A program made the position numbers and the translations under genes. 64,000 nucleotides of DNA. It comes from Caulobacteraceae bacterium. GTDB taxonomy: Bacteria; Pseudomonadota; Alphaproteobacteria; Caulobacterales; Caulobacteraceae. The notes under the pieces are model-generated. The model was not told where the DNA came from. It did not search any database and was given only the letters and a program-made list of their open reading frames with translations. Of the stretch, positions 25,680-36,344 are shown piece by piece. The DNA lies in NCBI GenBank assembly GCA_031291645.1, contig JARLIQ010000084.1, positions 1 to 64,000 on the forward strand, written 5' to 3'. Position 1 is the first letter of the stretch, and each line of letters begins with the position of its first letter.

Positions 25680-26504
25680 ACCGCCTCCGCCGCGCGCCGT
25701 GGTCAGGGCGCGCAGCATCTCCGCCGAGAACAGCGAGTTCGAAAGGCCGCCGACCGGGACCTGGTCGGGCGCTTCCGGCCCGCGCAGCACCATGTCGACC
25801 AGCGCCTGCTCCTGCTCGATGCGGTCGATCCGCCGGGCGGTGGCGTACTGGACGAAGTCGGCCGAGGGGGCTGGAGCCGGCGCAGGCGACGCCACCGCGC
25901 CGCCGGGCGTCGGGCCGCGCGTGAGGTTGGCGTAGACCTCCCCGACCGTGGCGGCCCGCCCGTCGCGATAGAAGATCGAATGGTTCGACGCGGCCGCTTC
26001 CGGAAACAGGCCCGCCGCCAGCGTCTGCGGGCTGGTCCGCACCGCCTCGATCAGCTTGGCCGACCCCTGAGGTCCCAGGAAGTGCGCCGCATAAAGCTCG
26101 CCCGCCGTCGGATCGCGGCCCATGCGCCCCCGAAGATAGGAAGCGTGGTCGGAGGCCAACTCCCCCGCCATCAGCGAGGCGGCGTGGGGGTCCAGCCGCA
26201 GGTCCATCACCGCCCGCCGCGCCTCGGCGCCCTGGACGTGATAGCGACCGTCGGGACCCGCCTGGATCAGGTCGGCGTAGCGGGCGTAGCCGTATTTGGC
26301 GCCGTGCTTCTTGAGCGTCGAGAGCCAGGTCTGCTCGACGAACTGGAACAGGCCTGCAGCCGAGGACGTCGGCGCCTTGGCGCCCGGGTTGTAGCCGCTC
26401 TCGCGCCGGGCCGTACCCAGCAGGAAGCTGAAATCCACCCCCGTCGCGCTGGACGCGCGCTCGATGGCGACCTGCACTACGTCCCTGATCGAGTCGACGC
26501 TCAT
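25677..26504 (-). CDS. Lytic transglycosylase-like (SLT-fold) peptidoglycan enzyme
   Basis: The 275-residue protein has an SLT/goose-lysozyme-like catalytic region: Glu35 in GTARRESGYNPGAKAPTS, then AAGLFQFVEQTWL, and AELYAAHFLGPQG. These enzymes cut the glycan strand of peptidoglycan. A Pro/Ala-rich segment (about 195-215) precedes a C-terminal tail. No clear signal peptide is seen, so delivery may depend on a partner machine. Its promoter region holds a full CtrA-type box, which suggests cell-cycle control. Confidence 0.82.
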   Translation of the reverse strand: MSVDSIRDVVQVAIERASSATGVDFSFLLGTARRESGYNPGAKAPTSSAAGLFQFVEQTWLSTLKKHGAKYGYARYADLIQAGPDGRYHVQGAEARRAVMDLRLDPHAASLMAGELASDHASYLRGRMGRDPTAGELYAAHFLGPQGSAKLIEAVRTSPQTLAAGLFPEAAASNHSIFYRDGRAATVGEVYANLTRGPTPGGAVASPAPAPAPSADFVQYATARRIDRIEQEQALVDMVLRGPEAPDQVPVGGLSNSLFSAEMLRALTTARGGGG

Positions 26505-26526
26505 GACCCGATAGGTCGCCGCTTAT

Positions 26527-26545
26527 GGTTAAGGCGCAATTAACC
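26527..26545. promoter_or_regulatory. CtrA-type box upstream of transglycosylase gene
   Basis: TTAA-GGCGCAA-TTAAC (26529-26544) is an exact TTAA-N7-TTAAC CtrA site. It is also a GGTTAA...TTAACC inverted repeat. It begins 25 bp upstream of the transglycosylase ATG on the minus strand. Confidence 0.65.
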
Positions 26546-26738
26546 AAAGCTGCCGATCGGCAATTCCTGCCCGGCCAAAACGACCCAGCCGGGATCGCCC
26601 AGCCCGCACCGTCAAGCCATCACGGGAATTTGCACGCTTATCGCTGTTCAGTTGATAAATGGACGTTTACAGGCCCGCAGTCCAGGATGACGCTGGGTCA
26701 ACAAGCGCCGCTTCAACAGGCGCATGGAGGAAACGTCG

Positions 26739-27458
26739 ATGATGATGGCCCTGCGCCGCACGCCTGCCGAATACGCCTTCATCCACGCGCTCGACGGCGC
26801 GCCGCCGCCCAGGAAGCTGTCGAAGCCGCTGATCGCCGCGATTGGCGTCTCGGTCGCCGTGCATGTGGGCTTCGCCGCCTATGTCATTCACCAGCGCTTC
26901 ATCGCCCCGCCCGAGGAACAGACGACGCCCACGCCGACCCTCACCATACGGACGGTGACCCTGCCCCGGCCCGACCAGGCGGCCCCGGCCAAGCCCTCGC
27001 GCCCGCTCCTCGCGCACCAGCCGCCGACCATCGAGGACACCTCGATCCAGCCCCTGAAGACCATCCCGATCAATCCGCCAATCCAGACCACCTTGACCGA
27101 CGACACGCCGGTGGTCGCGACCTTCACCGACACCACCCCGCCGCGCCAGCCACCGCCCAAGGAGATCCGCGACCCGACCTGGCTCAGCCGGCCGACCGCG
27201 ACCGAGATGGAGCGCTACTATCCGCAAGGCGCGCTCGAGCGCAGCCTTTCGGGCTCGGCGACGCTGCAGTGCCTGGTGACCGCCACCGGCGACCTGCGCG
27301 GCTGCCAGGTGGCGGCCGAGACCCCGACCGGCGCCGGCTTCGGCCGGGCGGCGCTGAAGCTCTCGGGCTTCTTCCACATGAGCCCCCGAACCGAAGACGG
27401 CGCCCCCGTCGACGGCGCGACCGTCCGCATCCCGATCCGCTTCGCCGTGACGCCGTAG
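26739..27458 (+). CDS. TonB-like energy-transducing protein
   Basis: The 239-residue protein has a single N-terminal membrane helix (about 33-53, [21 protein letters not shown]) and a long Pro/Thr-rich periplasmic spacer (about 55-140). A C-terminal TonB-fold domain (about 145-239) has [21 protein letters not shown] and a Cys pair. TonB proteins drive outer-membrane receptors with energy from ExbBD. The ATG at 26739 was chosen because GGAGG lies 8 nt upstream; an ATG at 26724 adds five residues. The TonB-dependent receptor at 47385 is a possible but unproven client. Confidence 0.78.
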   Translation: MMMALRRTPAEYAFIHALDGAPPPRKLSKPLIAAIGVSVAVHVGFAAYVIHQRFIAPPEEQTTPTPTLTIRTVTLPRPDQAAPAKPSRPLLAHQPPTIEDTSIQPLKTIPINPPIQTTLTDDTPVVATFTDTTPPRQPPPKEIRDPTWLSRPTATEMERYYPQGALERSLSGSATLQCLVTATGDLRGCQVAAETPTGAGFGRAALKLSGFFHMSPRTEDGAPVDGATVRIPIRFAVTP

Positions 27459-27535
27459 GGGAGCAAGACCAGTTGACTTCGCTGTAGGCGGCCTGGAACT
27501 CTGCGCCCAAGGGTTGTCTGGAGTCGGGGGCGGCG

Positions 27536-29617
27536 TTGGGCTTGCGCCATCTTGCGTGGCTTTGCGCCATCGCGTCGATAGGGTTAATTGTTGGAGCGGC
27601 GTCCGCGGCCGATACGCCCCCCAAGGTTGAGGGTGCGCCGGCCTCCGCCGGCGCGCCTTCGCTGGACGACTTTTTCAAGGATCCGGTGTTCAGCAGCGCC
27701 AAGCTGTCGCCGAACGGCCAGCACCTCGCCCTTGTCCAGACCGGTGCGATGAGCGGCGTGTTCGTCACCGACCTGGCGACGCGCAAGCTGATGCCGGCCC
27801 TGGCGCTGGCCGACAAGAACGGTCCCATCAAAGGCCTGTCGGTCGACTGGCTGGAGTGGAAGGACAACGACCGGCTGATCGTGGGCCTGACCCTGCTGGA
27901 CATCCAGCACCGCGGGAACCGCCCGGACGGCCCGATCGTCGGCTTGCGCTACGGACGGTTCATCCTGGCGGTCAACCGCGACGGCACAAACCCCGTCCAG
28001 CTGCTGAAGGGCGGGTTTTGGAACAGCCGCCGCGGGGGCCTCGTGGGGCTGCTGGACCGGCTGCGGGACGATCCAAACCATATCCTCGCCATGGCGCCGA
28101 CCAACACCGGACCGTTCGGCGCGTGGAAGGTCGACATCCGGACCGGCGAAGCCACCCTGGTGGAGGTCGGCGACGCGCGCACCCTTCTGTGGAAGACCGA
28201 CAGCGCGGGGACGATTGTCGCCCGGCTCCGCGAGCTCAGCAACGGCGTCGTGATCGAAGGACGCAGCCCCGGCCAGACCCAGTGGACCACAATCGTCAAG
28301 CTGCGGGCCAAGGACCTGAAGGCACTCGACGACTTCGCCATCCTCGGCCCGACGGACAAGCCGGCGCGGCTCTATGTGGCCGCGCGGCCCAAGGACAAGA
28401 GCGAAGGCGACACCCGCAGCCTGCGCATCTACGATTTCGCCGCCAAGACCCTCAGCGCGCCGATCTGGCCGGCGGAAAAATACGATATCGAGAGTGTCGT
28501 CTACGACGGCGACACCTACCAGCTACGGGGCGTCTGCTTCACCGCCGACGTCTACACGTGCGACTTCGAGGACCCGAACCTCAACGCCAATTTCCGGGCG
28601 ATCGAGAAGTTCTTTCACAACAAGCGGAGCGTCATCCCGATCTCGGTCGCCGACGACGGCCGCTGGTGGCTGTTCTCGGTCAGCGGGCCCGACGAGCCGG
28701 CGGGCTACTATCTGTTCGACTGGAAGACCAAGGTCATGGCTCTGCTCGGAGAGCGTTATGACCACCTGCCGACGGAGACCCTGGCGACGATGAGCCAGTG
28801 GAGCTACGCCGCCCGCGACGGCGTCTCCGTCCCGGCCTACCTCACCCGCCCACGCGCGGCGCCGCCGGGACCCTTGCCGCTGATCGTCATGCCGCATGGC
28901 GGGCCGGCAGCGAGGGACTCCTACGCCTTCGACATCTGGGATCAGTTCCTCGCGACCCGCGGCTATCTGGTGTTCCAGCCCAACTTCCGAGGCTCCGGGG
29001 GCTATGGCGTGAGTTATGAGGAGGCTGGCGACGGGCAGTGGGGCGGCCGCATGGCCGACGACATCACCGACGGGGTGCGCAAGCTGATTGAGACCGGCCA
29101 GGCGGACCCGAAGCGAATCTGCATCTTCGGCGCCAGCTACGGCGGATACGCCGCCCTCTACGCCGGCGCGACCCACCCAGAACTCTACAAATGCGTTGTC
29201 TCATGGGCCGGGGTTGCTGACCTGGCCGCCATGCTCAACTACGAGAAGCTCACCTACGGCAAGGACTCCGAAGCCTATGCCTACTGGCGCAAGGCGATCG
29301 GCGATCCCGCGACCCAGGCCGACGCGGTGAAGAAGGCCTCTCCGCTGACCTACGCCGCGAGCTACGGCCCGCCTGTGTTGTTGATACACGGCCGCGACGA
29401 CGAGATCGTCTCGCCCGAACAGTCGCGCAACATGGAAGCGGCGCTGAAAAAGGCCGGCAAGGACGTGAAGCTGTCGATCTACGCGGACGAAGAGCATCCC
29501 TCCTGGGAGACGAGCGACGAAAAGGCCGCGCTGGCCGAGATCATCACCTTCATCGAAGCGCACATCGCCCCGGCTACGCCGGCGGCCACGCCCGTGAAGA
29601 CCGCCGCCGCGCCCTAA
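27536..29617 (+). CDS. Secreted S9-family (prolyl oligopeptidase-like) serine peptidase
   Basis: The 693-residue protein has a signal peptide (about 1-23), a beta-propeller-like N-terminal domain (about 45-420) and an alpha/beta-hydrolase C-terminal domain. The catalytic triad is visible: S534 in FGASYGGYAALYAG, D622 in HGRDDEIV and H654 in DEEHPSWE. Members remove dipeptides or acyl-amino acids from peptides. The start is a TTG without a strong SD, and a nearby TTG at 27542 is possible. The stop overlaps that of the convergent acyl-CoA dehydrogenase gene by 4 nt. Confidence 0.87.
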   Translation: MGLRHLAWLCAIASIGLIVGAASAADTPPKVEGAPASAGAPSLDDFFKDPVFSSAKLSPNGQHLALVQTGAMSGVFVTDLATRKLMPALALADKNGPIKGLSVDWLEWKDNDRLIVGLTLLDIQHRGNRPDGPIVGLRYGRFILAVNRDGTNPVQLLKGGFWNSRRGGLVGLLDRLRDDPNHILAMAPTNTGPFGAWKVDIRTGEATLVEVGDARTLLWKTDSAGTIVARLRELSNGVVIEGRSPGQTQWTTIVKLRAKDLKALDDFAILGPTDKPARLYVAARPKDKSEGDTRSLRIYDFAAKTLSAPIWPAEKYDIESVVYDGDTYQLRGVCFTADVYTCDFEDPNLNANFRAIEKFFHNKRSVIPISVADDGRWWLFSVSGPDEPAGYYLFDWKTKVMALLGERYDHLPTETLATMSQWSYAARDGVSVPAYLTRPRAAPPGPLPLIVMPHGGPAARDSYAFDIWDQFLATRGYLVFQPNFRGSGGYGVSYEEAGDGQWGGRMADDITDGVRKLIETGQADPKRICIFGASYGGYAALYAGATHPELYKCVVSWAGVADLAAMLNYEKLTYGKDSEAYAYWRKAIGDPATQADAVKKASPLTYAASYGPPVLLIHGRDDEIVSPEQSRNMEAALKKAGKDVKLSIYADEEHPSWETSDEKAALAEIITFIEAHIAPATPAATPVKTAAAP

Positions 29618-30783
29618 TAGCTCTTGGGCAGGTGCAGGACGCGCTCGGCGATGAAGTTCAGGATCATCTCGCGGCTGACCGGGGCGATGCGGGCGATCAT
29701 GGCTTCGCGGAAATAGCGTTCGACGAAGTACTCCTTGGCGTAGCCCATGCCGCCGTGGGTCAGGACCGCGGTCTCGCAGGCGCGGAAGCCGGCCTCGGCG
29801 CCGAGGTACTTGGCCGCGTTGGCCTCGGCCCCGCAGTCCTTGCCGGCGTCGTAGAGGGCGGCGGCCTTGAACGCCATCAGGTTGGCCGCTTCGAGCTCGG
29901 CCCAGGACTTGGCGAGCGGATGCTGGATGCCCTGGTTCTGGCCGATCGGACGGCCGAAAACGACCCGCTCGTTGGCGTAGGTCGCCGCCCGCGCCAGGGC
30001 CGCGCGGCCCAGGCCCACGGCCTCGGCGGCGAACAGCACCCGCTCGGGGTTCAGCCCGTGCAGCAGGTATTGGAAGCCCTTGCCCTCCTCGCCGACCAGG
30101 TCCTCGAACGGGACCTTCAAGTTGTCGATGAAGAGGGTGTTACACTCGACCGCCTTGCGGCCCATCTTCGGGATGGGGTTGGCCTCGATGTGCTCGCGGT
30201 TGAGGTCGGTATAGAACAGGCTGAGGCCTTGCGTCGGCTTGGCCACCTGGTCCTTGGGCGTGGTGCGGGCGATGATCAGGATCTTGTTGGCGCGCTGGGC
30301 GCCGGTGGTCCAGATCTTCCGCCCGTTGATCAGATAGCCGTCGTTGGTGCGCTCGGCCCGCGTCTCCAGGCTCGAGGTATCCAGGCCCGAGTTCGGCTCG
30401 GTGACCGCGAAGCACATCTTGTCCTCGCCCGAGATGATCCGGGGCAGCAGCATCTCGCGCTGGGCGTCCGAACCGAACTTCACCAGCGGCATCGGCCCGA
30501 AGATGTTCAGGTGGATCGAGGAGGCGCCGGAAAAGCCCGCGCCGGACTGGGCCACGGTCTGCATCATCACCGCCGCCTCGGTCAGGCCCAGGCCCGCGCC
30601 GCCCACGCGCTCGGGCATGACGACGCCCAGCCAGCCGCCCTCGGCCATGTCGGCGACGAAGTCCTCCGGATAGCGGCCGGTGTCGTCGGTCTTCAGCCAG
30701 TAGTCGTCGCCGTATTTGGCGCAGACCTTGGCGACGCCCTCGCGGATGGCTTCCTGTTCCTCGGTCAACCAGAAGCTCGACAT
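29614..30783 (-). CDS. Acyl-CoA dehydrogenase
   Basis: The 389-residue flavoprotein has the acyl-CoA dehydrogenase fold: N-terminal WLTEEQEAIREGVAKVC, middle CFAVTEPNSGLDTSSLETRA and GRKIWTTGAQRANKI. The C-terminal THGGMGYAKEYFVERYFREA holds the region of the catalytic Glu. It introduces an alpha,beta double bond into an acyl-CoA; the chain specificity is unknown. It is the last of four minus-strand genes (M20, MaoC, FAD oxidase, this), which suggests a shared catabolic operon. Confidence 0.92.
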   Translation of the reverse strand: MSSFWLTEEQEAIREGVAKVCAKYGDDYWLKTDDTGRYPEDFVADMAEGGWLGVVMPERVGGAGLGLTEAAVMMQTVAQSGAGFSGASSIHLNIFGPMPLVKFGSDAQREMLLPRIISGEDKMCFAVTEPNSGLDTSSLETRAERTNDGYLINGRKIWTTGAQRANKILIIARTTPKDQVAKPTQGLSLFYTDLNREHIEANPIPKMGRKAVECNTLFIDNLKVPFEDLVGEEGKGFQYLLHGLNPERVLFAAEAVGLGRAALARAATYANERVVFGRPIGQNQGIQHPLAKSWAELEAANLMAFKAAALYDAGKDCGAEANAAKYLGAEAGFRACETAVLTHGGMGYAKEYFVERYFREAMIARIAPVSREMILNFIAERVLHLPKSY

Positions 30784-30815
30784 GCCGTCCCTTCCCTCTT
30801 GCGTCTCTGCGTTTC

Positions 30816-31859
30816 TCAGGCGGACGCGAACCGCCGCGCGTCCAGCCGGGCCGCTTCGGGGCCAGGATCGCGGCCCGCCAGATACGCCGCCGTCATCCGC
30901 GCGACAAGCGGCGCGAGCAGCCAGCCGTTGCGCCGGGCCCCGGCCGCCAGGAACACGTCCCGCCGCTCGGACGGCCCGACCAGCGGCAGGCCGTCGGGCG
31001 TCGTGGCCCTCACCCCGGCCAGGGCCGCGAAGGGCGCGGCGGCCAGCGGGGGCGACAGGGCGGCGGCCAGACGGCGCAGGGCTTCGACCTTCTCCGGATC
31101 GAGCGCGCGGTCCGCCAGCCCCGCCTCCATGGTGGCGCCGACGCAAAGGCCGTCCGCGCCGCCGGTGGCGTAGCCCAGCCGGCAGCGCAGGGTCGCTTCG
31201 CCCGCCAGGGGCCCGCCGGGCGCGAAGCGCAGGATGTGGCCCTTGATCGGCGAGAGGACGGCGAGTTCGGGCGCCAGGGCGGCCGGCTCGGCGCCGGTGG
31301 CGACCACCAGCGCGTCGGCCTGCACGGCCTCGCCCGTCGAGAGCACGGCTCGGCCGGGCTCGAACGCCGTCACCGAGGCCTGCGCCGTCCGCGCGCCCGC
31401 GCCCCGAGCCGCCGCCTGCAGCGCCGGCAGCGCCAGGGACGGGGCCAGCCGCCAGTCCTCCGGGGTGAAGAAGCCCCCGCCGGGCGCGTCCTCGACCCCG
31501 GCCCCCAGGGCCGCCAGGCCGGCCTGGCGCGTCTCGGCCAGGCCGGGCGGATCGTCCGCCAGCACCACCCAGCGGGCGCCGCCGCGCGTCAGGCCCACGG
31601 CCTGCGGGCCAATCCCTGCCAGGAGGTCCGGCCAGAGGTCCCGCGCCGCGGCAAGGAAGCCGAAATGGCCGGCCGAGGTCGGATCGAGCAGGGCCTCGAA
31701 CGCCGGCGCCAGCATGCCGGCGGCTGCGCCCGAGGCGTTGTCGCCAATCCCAGCCGGATCGGCCAGGACCACCTCGGCCCCGCCGCGCGCCAGCTCCAGC
31801 GCGGTCGCGGTCCCGAAGGCGCCGGCGCCGGCGACGAGTACGCGCTGTCCCCGGCTCAC
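30816..31859 (-). CDS. FAD-dependent amino-acid oxidase-like protein (ThiO/DAO family)
   Basis: The 347-residue protein has an N-terminal FAD-binding Rossmann motif (VLVAGAGAFGTATALELARGG, GxGxxG). The DAO-type C-terminal signature is LAGVRATTPDGLPLVGP followed by a GARRNGWLLAPL segment. Glycine oxidase ThiO is the closest named relative, though no other thiamine gene is nearby. It lies 32 nt upstream of the acyl-CoA dehydrogenase and 63 nt downstream of the MaoC gene, probably in one operon. Confidence 0.8.
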   Translation of the reverse strand: MSRGQRVLVAGAGAFGTATALELARGGAEVVLADPAGIGDNASGAAAGMLAPAFEALLDPTSAGHFGFLAAARDLWPDLLAGIGPQAVGLTRGGARWVVLADDPPGLAETRQAGLAALGAGVEDAPGGGFFTPEDWRLAPSLALPALQAAARGAGARTAQASVTAFEPGRAVLSTGEAVQADALVVATGAEPAALAPELAVLSPIKGHILRFAPGGPLAGEATLRCRLGYATGGADGLCVGATMEAGLADRALDPEKVEALRRLAAALSPPLAAAPFAALAGVRATTPDGLPLVGPSERRDVFLAAGARRNGWLLAPLVARMTAAYLAGRDPGPEAARLDARRFASA

Positions 31860-31922
31860 CAGTCCGCCCGCAGGCTCTCCAGGACGCGCACGGTCCCGAA
31901 CGGACTATGGGAAACGACCATC

Positions 31923-32444
31923 TCAGTAGGTCCCCATCCGGTCCTCAACCGCATGGCCGCGCTCGGGGATCAGCATGCTGCGCTTGAAGGTGCAGACCAC
32001 CTCGCCGCGCTGGTTCTTGCCCGTGGTGCGGACGGTGACGACGCCCTGGCCGGGCCGCGACTTGGAGACCCGCTTCTCCAGCACCTCGCTCTCGGCGTAG
32101 AGGGTGTCGCCGGCGAACACCGGGTGGCTGAACTTGACCTCGTCCATCCCCAGGTTGGCGATGGTCTTCTGCGAGATGTCGCTGACGCTCATCCCGATCA
32201 GCAGGGCGAGCGTATAGGTCGAGACCACCAGGTTGCGGCCGAACTCGGTCGCCGCCCCGTATTCGGCGTCGAAGTGCAGGGGATGGGTGTTCAGCGTCAG
32301 CAGGGTGAAGAGGTGGTTGTCGCTCTCCAGCACCGTCTTGCCGGGCCGGTGCTCATAGACGTCGCCGACCTGGAAGTCCTCGAAGTAGCGGCCGAAGGTC
32401 TCGCGGTAGCGCTGCGGGCCGATCTCTTTCCAGTTCTGCACCAT
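31923..32444 (-). CDS. MaoC-family (hotdog) hydratase
   Basis: The 173-residue protein has the MaoC/R-hydratase signature: FQVGDVYEHRPGKTVLESDN and LTLNTHPLHFDAEYG, in which the Asp/His region forms the acid-base pair for hydration of enoyl-CoA. It then has KFSHPVFAGDTLYAESEV. The start was set at the ATG at 32444 rather than 32480, since homology begins there. With the acyl-CoA dehydrogenase two genes downstream it could perform successive steps on one acyl-CoA. Confidence 0.87.
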   Translation of the reverse strand: MVQNWKEIGPQRYRETFGRYFEDFQVGDVYEHRPGKTVLESDNHLFTLLTLNTHPLHFDAEYGAATEFGRNLVVSTYTLALLIGMSVSDISQKTIANLGMDEVKFSHPVFAGDTLYAESEVLEKRVSKSRPGQGVVTVRTTGKNQRGEVVCTFKRSMLIPERGHAVEDRMGTY

Positions 32445-32510
32445 GTCGTCCTCCGCCGTCCTTGCCCGCGGCGCCTTCAATAGCCCATCCGCCGCCCAAG
32501 CAAAGCCGGC

Positions 32511-33935
<1,425 letters not shown>

Positions 33936-34443
33936 CGCTGTCTCCTGTGGGCGCGCCGGCGCGATTGGCCGCGTCGAAGCGGGTTTTAGCCGCCCGGCGC
34001 GGTCCAGGCGAGCCGCCGGGCGGCCTTCGCTCTCGCGAGGCGGCGGGCGTCGGCAACGTGGGAGCGCCGACCTGGCGGCGCCGCCAGCCGGCTCGGACGA
34101 AGCGCCCGCGCCGGCCCCATCAATATCACCACCAGAGAGGATTGATTTTCGGAGCGAAAACGCAAATCCCCACGCCCTCTCTCTGAACATCACGGGCAGG
34201 AACGGCTCCGAGATCCGGTCGTCGCGATCGATCAACCGCTCTTGCCTGAGCGAGATGACTCGATACCGGCGCCCGGGTTACTTTCGTCGAAGTGCATCCA
34301 TGGTCGAACCCAGTGCGCCGATGCGATTGATACTCGTCAATGCGGCTGGCCTCTTCCCCTCTAGTCTGGTGGGGAGCCGGGCTCTGTCTCAGCCCAGGCA
34401 GGCTCGCATCATCGGGGCCTCAACAAGACGGGTGGAAGAGACG
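33936..34443. other. 508-bp gene-free region ahead of the pilus locus
   Basis: No convincing gene is present. The first ~200 bp hold GC-rich inverted repeats near the M20 gene. The last ~120 bp hold an FNR/FixK box (34327-34340) and a TAGTCT -10 element (34362-34367) that read into the first tadE gene. Confidence 0.6.
34327..34340 (+). promoter_or_regulatory. FNR/FixK-type box upstream of tadE
   Basis: TTGATACTCGTCAA matches TTGAT-N4-GTCAA exactly. Its centre lies about 40.5 bp upstream of the start predicted from the TAGTCT -10 element (34362-34367). That is the class II FNR/FixK activation position. The leader to the tadE ATG is about 70 nt. Confidence 0.72.
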
Positions 34444-34908
34444 ATGATTGCGCGACCGATCCGCCATCTGCTGACCCGCCTTCGCGCCGACCAACGAGGC
34501 TTGGCGGCGATAGAACTCGCCATCATCGCGCCTATGCTGGTCCTTCTGCTGGTGGCGACGGAGGAACTCGGCTTCGCCGTGCGGCAGCAGATGCAGGTCC
34601 AGGACGCCGCAGCGGCCGGCGCGCTCTACGCCACCGAGTATGGATGGGACCAGGCCGGGATCGCTTCGGCCGTCACCACCGCCAAGTCTTCGAGTGGAAT
34701 CGCGGCGACGCCGACACCGGTGCTGTTCTGCGGCTGTCCGTCGGTCACCGGCGTCTCCACGGCCACGTGCGGCGCAACCTGTGCGGACGGCTCCACTGCG
34801 CGGCAGTACGTGCAGGTCAGCGCATCGCTGACGCGGACGACCCTGTTGCCGTCCCAGTTGCCGTTGCCGACCACCCTCACCGCCACGGCGACCACGAGGC
34901 TCCCATGA
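34444..34908 (+). CDS. TadE-like pseudopilin (first copy)
   Basis: The 154-residue protein has a short basic N-terminus and a TadE-like hydrophobic helix (about 22-42) with the conserved acidic residue (AAIELAIIAPMLVLLLVATEE). Four cysteines lie in a periplasmic domain. TadE proteins are minor pseudopilins or assembly factors of the Flp/Tad pilus. The ATG at 34444 has GGAAGAG nearby as SD. The stop overlaps the next tadE gene (ATGA). Confidence 0.8.
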   Translation: MIARPIRHLLTRLRADQRGLAAIELAIIAPMLVLLLVATEELGFAVRQQMQVQDAAAAGALYATEYGWDQAGIASAVTTAKSSSGIAATPTPVLFCGCPSVTGVSTATCGATCADGSTARQYVQVSASLTRTTLLPSQLPLPTTLTATATTRLP

Positions 34909-35321
34909 TCGGCTGGGACAAGCGCCGCGGCGGCCGCGGCTTGCTTCGGAGCCAACCCGCCGGCGCCACCACCCTCGAATTCGCCCTGGTGCTGCCCATC
35001 TTCCTGCTGTTCCTGCTCGGCGTCATGGACATCGGACGCCTGCTCTGGACCCAGGCCACGCTCGACTATGCGACCGACGCGGCCGCACGATGCGCCGCGG
35101 TCGACACCACCCAGTGCGCCACGACCTCGCAGGTTCAAACCTATGCGGCGTCGCGGGCCTTTGGCATGACTCTGGCTTCGTCCGCCTTCAGCGTGACGTC
35201 CGCGACCTGCGGATGGCGGGTGTCCGCGTCGACGCCCTTCAGTTTCGTGACGCCGTGGATCTATGGCGGGAGCCTCACGCTGGTCGCCAACGCCTGCTAC
35301 CCGACCGAGCCGACGTCATGA
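34905..35321 (+). CDS. TadE-like pseudopilin (second copy)
   Basis: The 138-residue protein is TadE-like: a basic start, then a hydrophobic helix with Glu (ATTLEFALVLPIFLLFLLG) at about 21-41. Four cysteines are found in the exported part (RCAAV, TQCAT, ATCGW, NACYP). It is translationally coupled to the first tadE copy. TadE and TadF/TadG are usually a set; here there are two TadE-like proteins and no TadG-like von Willebrand protein. Confidence 0.8.
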   Translation: MIGWDKRRGGRGLLRSQPAGATTLEFALVLPIFLLFLLGVMDIGRLLWTQATLDYATDAAARCAAVDTTQCATTSQVQTYAASRAFGMTLASSAFSVTSATCGWRVSASTPFSFVTPWIYGGSLTLVANACYPTEPTS

Positions 35322-35335
35322 CGCCGCGCCGGCCG

Positions 35336-36151
35336 CTACTTGCCGCGGCCGCGCACGAAATCGAAGAAGCGCTGGTTGCCGTCCGCGGCCGGCGCGTCCA
35401 GGTCCGCCCGGCTCAGCGCCATGGCCTGGTCCCGGTCACCCTTTAATCCATAGATCAAGGCCAGGTTCTGGCGGACGCGGGGCGTGGCGTTGGCCGACTT
35501 CGCCATGGGCGTCAGCAGTTCGATGGCTTCCTGGTACTGTCCGGTGATCGCCAGCGACAGGGCCAGGTCGTTGCGCGCGGCGACGCTCCTGGGCTCAACC
35601 GCAAGCGCCAGCCGATAGGACGCCTGCGCCTCGCCGTGGCGCCCCGCCGCATCCAGCGCGACGCCCAGGTCCACTTGGGCGCGCTCGTCGTGAGGCGCCA
35701 GCGTCGTGGCCCGCTGGGCGTATTCCAGGGCCTTCTGCGGTTCGGACAGTCTCACATAGCAGCGCTGCAGACCCAGCAGGGCGTCGACCCCGGCCTTCGA
35801 CCTTGGATCGATCCCTTGATAGACGCCGATGGCGTCATCGATGAGCCCGCTCTGCAGCAACGTGTCCGCATATTCGACCTGCACAGCCGGATCGGCGCCC
35901 TTCCCGGCGATCCGGCGATACAGACCAAGAGCGGCCGACAGGTCGCCCGACGACCGCGCAGCCCGCGCGAGTTGAATCGTGGTCTTGACCCCGGCAGCCG
36001 ACAGTTGCGTTTCCTTGCCTCTCGCCAAGTCCTTACCATCGACAGTTGACGCGCCAAAACAAGCGCATATCATGATGATGGGCATCATGTTTTTCGATAT
36101 TTTCGCTCGAACGCTAGCGGTTTCAGTTCCTGGTGAGTCTTTAAATCTCAT
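35336..36151 (-). CDS. TPR protein, TadD-like pilus assembly factor
   Basis: The 271-residue protein has an exported N-terminus (hydrophobic PIIMICACFG near residues 23-33) and several tetratricopeptide repeats (about 55-235; CYVRLSEPQKALEYAQRATTLAP and AYRLALAVEPRSVAARNDLAL-type units). TadD, an outer-membrane lipoprotein with TPRs, has this form in Tad systems. It is encoded on the opposite strand and interrupts the pilus gene run. The ATG at 36151 has AAGGAA as SD 8 nt upstream; an ATG pair near 36085 is an alternative. Confidence 0.75.
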   Translation of the reverse strand: MRFKDSPGTETASVRAKISKNMMPIIMICACFGASTVDGKDLARGKETQLSAAGVKTTIQLARAARSSGDLSAALGLYRRIAGKGADPAVQVEYADTLLQSGLIDDAIGVYQGIDPRSKAGVDALLGLQRCYVRLSEPQKALEYAQRATTLAPHDERAQVDLGVALDAAGRHGEAQASYRLALAVEPRSVAARNDLALSLAITGQYQEAIELLTPMAKSANATPRVRQNLALIYGLKGDRDQAMALSRADLDAPAADGNQRFFDFVRGRGK

Positions 36152-36253
36152 TGTCGGATTCCTTCGCCGTTTCTCATTGTATCACTTGGTGATGATAATT
36201 TTAAAATGACTCTACCATGGAGTTCGATTTCGCCATGAATGGCCACGATGGCT

Positions 36254-36267
36254 TTGATTTACGTCAA
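36254..36267. promoter_or_regulatory. FNR/FixK-type box between tadD and flp
   Basis: TTGATTTACGTCAA matches TTGAT-N4-GTCAA exactly. Its centre (36260.5) lies 41.5 bp upstream of the start predicted from the -10 element TTACAT (36290-36295) that reads into the Flp pilin gene. It is nearly symmetric and could also influence divergent tadD. Confidence 0.75.
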
Positions 36268-36344
36268 TGTTTCGGTTGTGTGTCAGCGCTTACATGCCAC
36301 CAGACAGCATTGGCTGTCACCACCCAAACGGGAGAGAGATAGTC

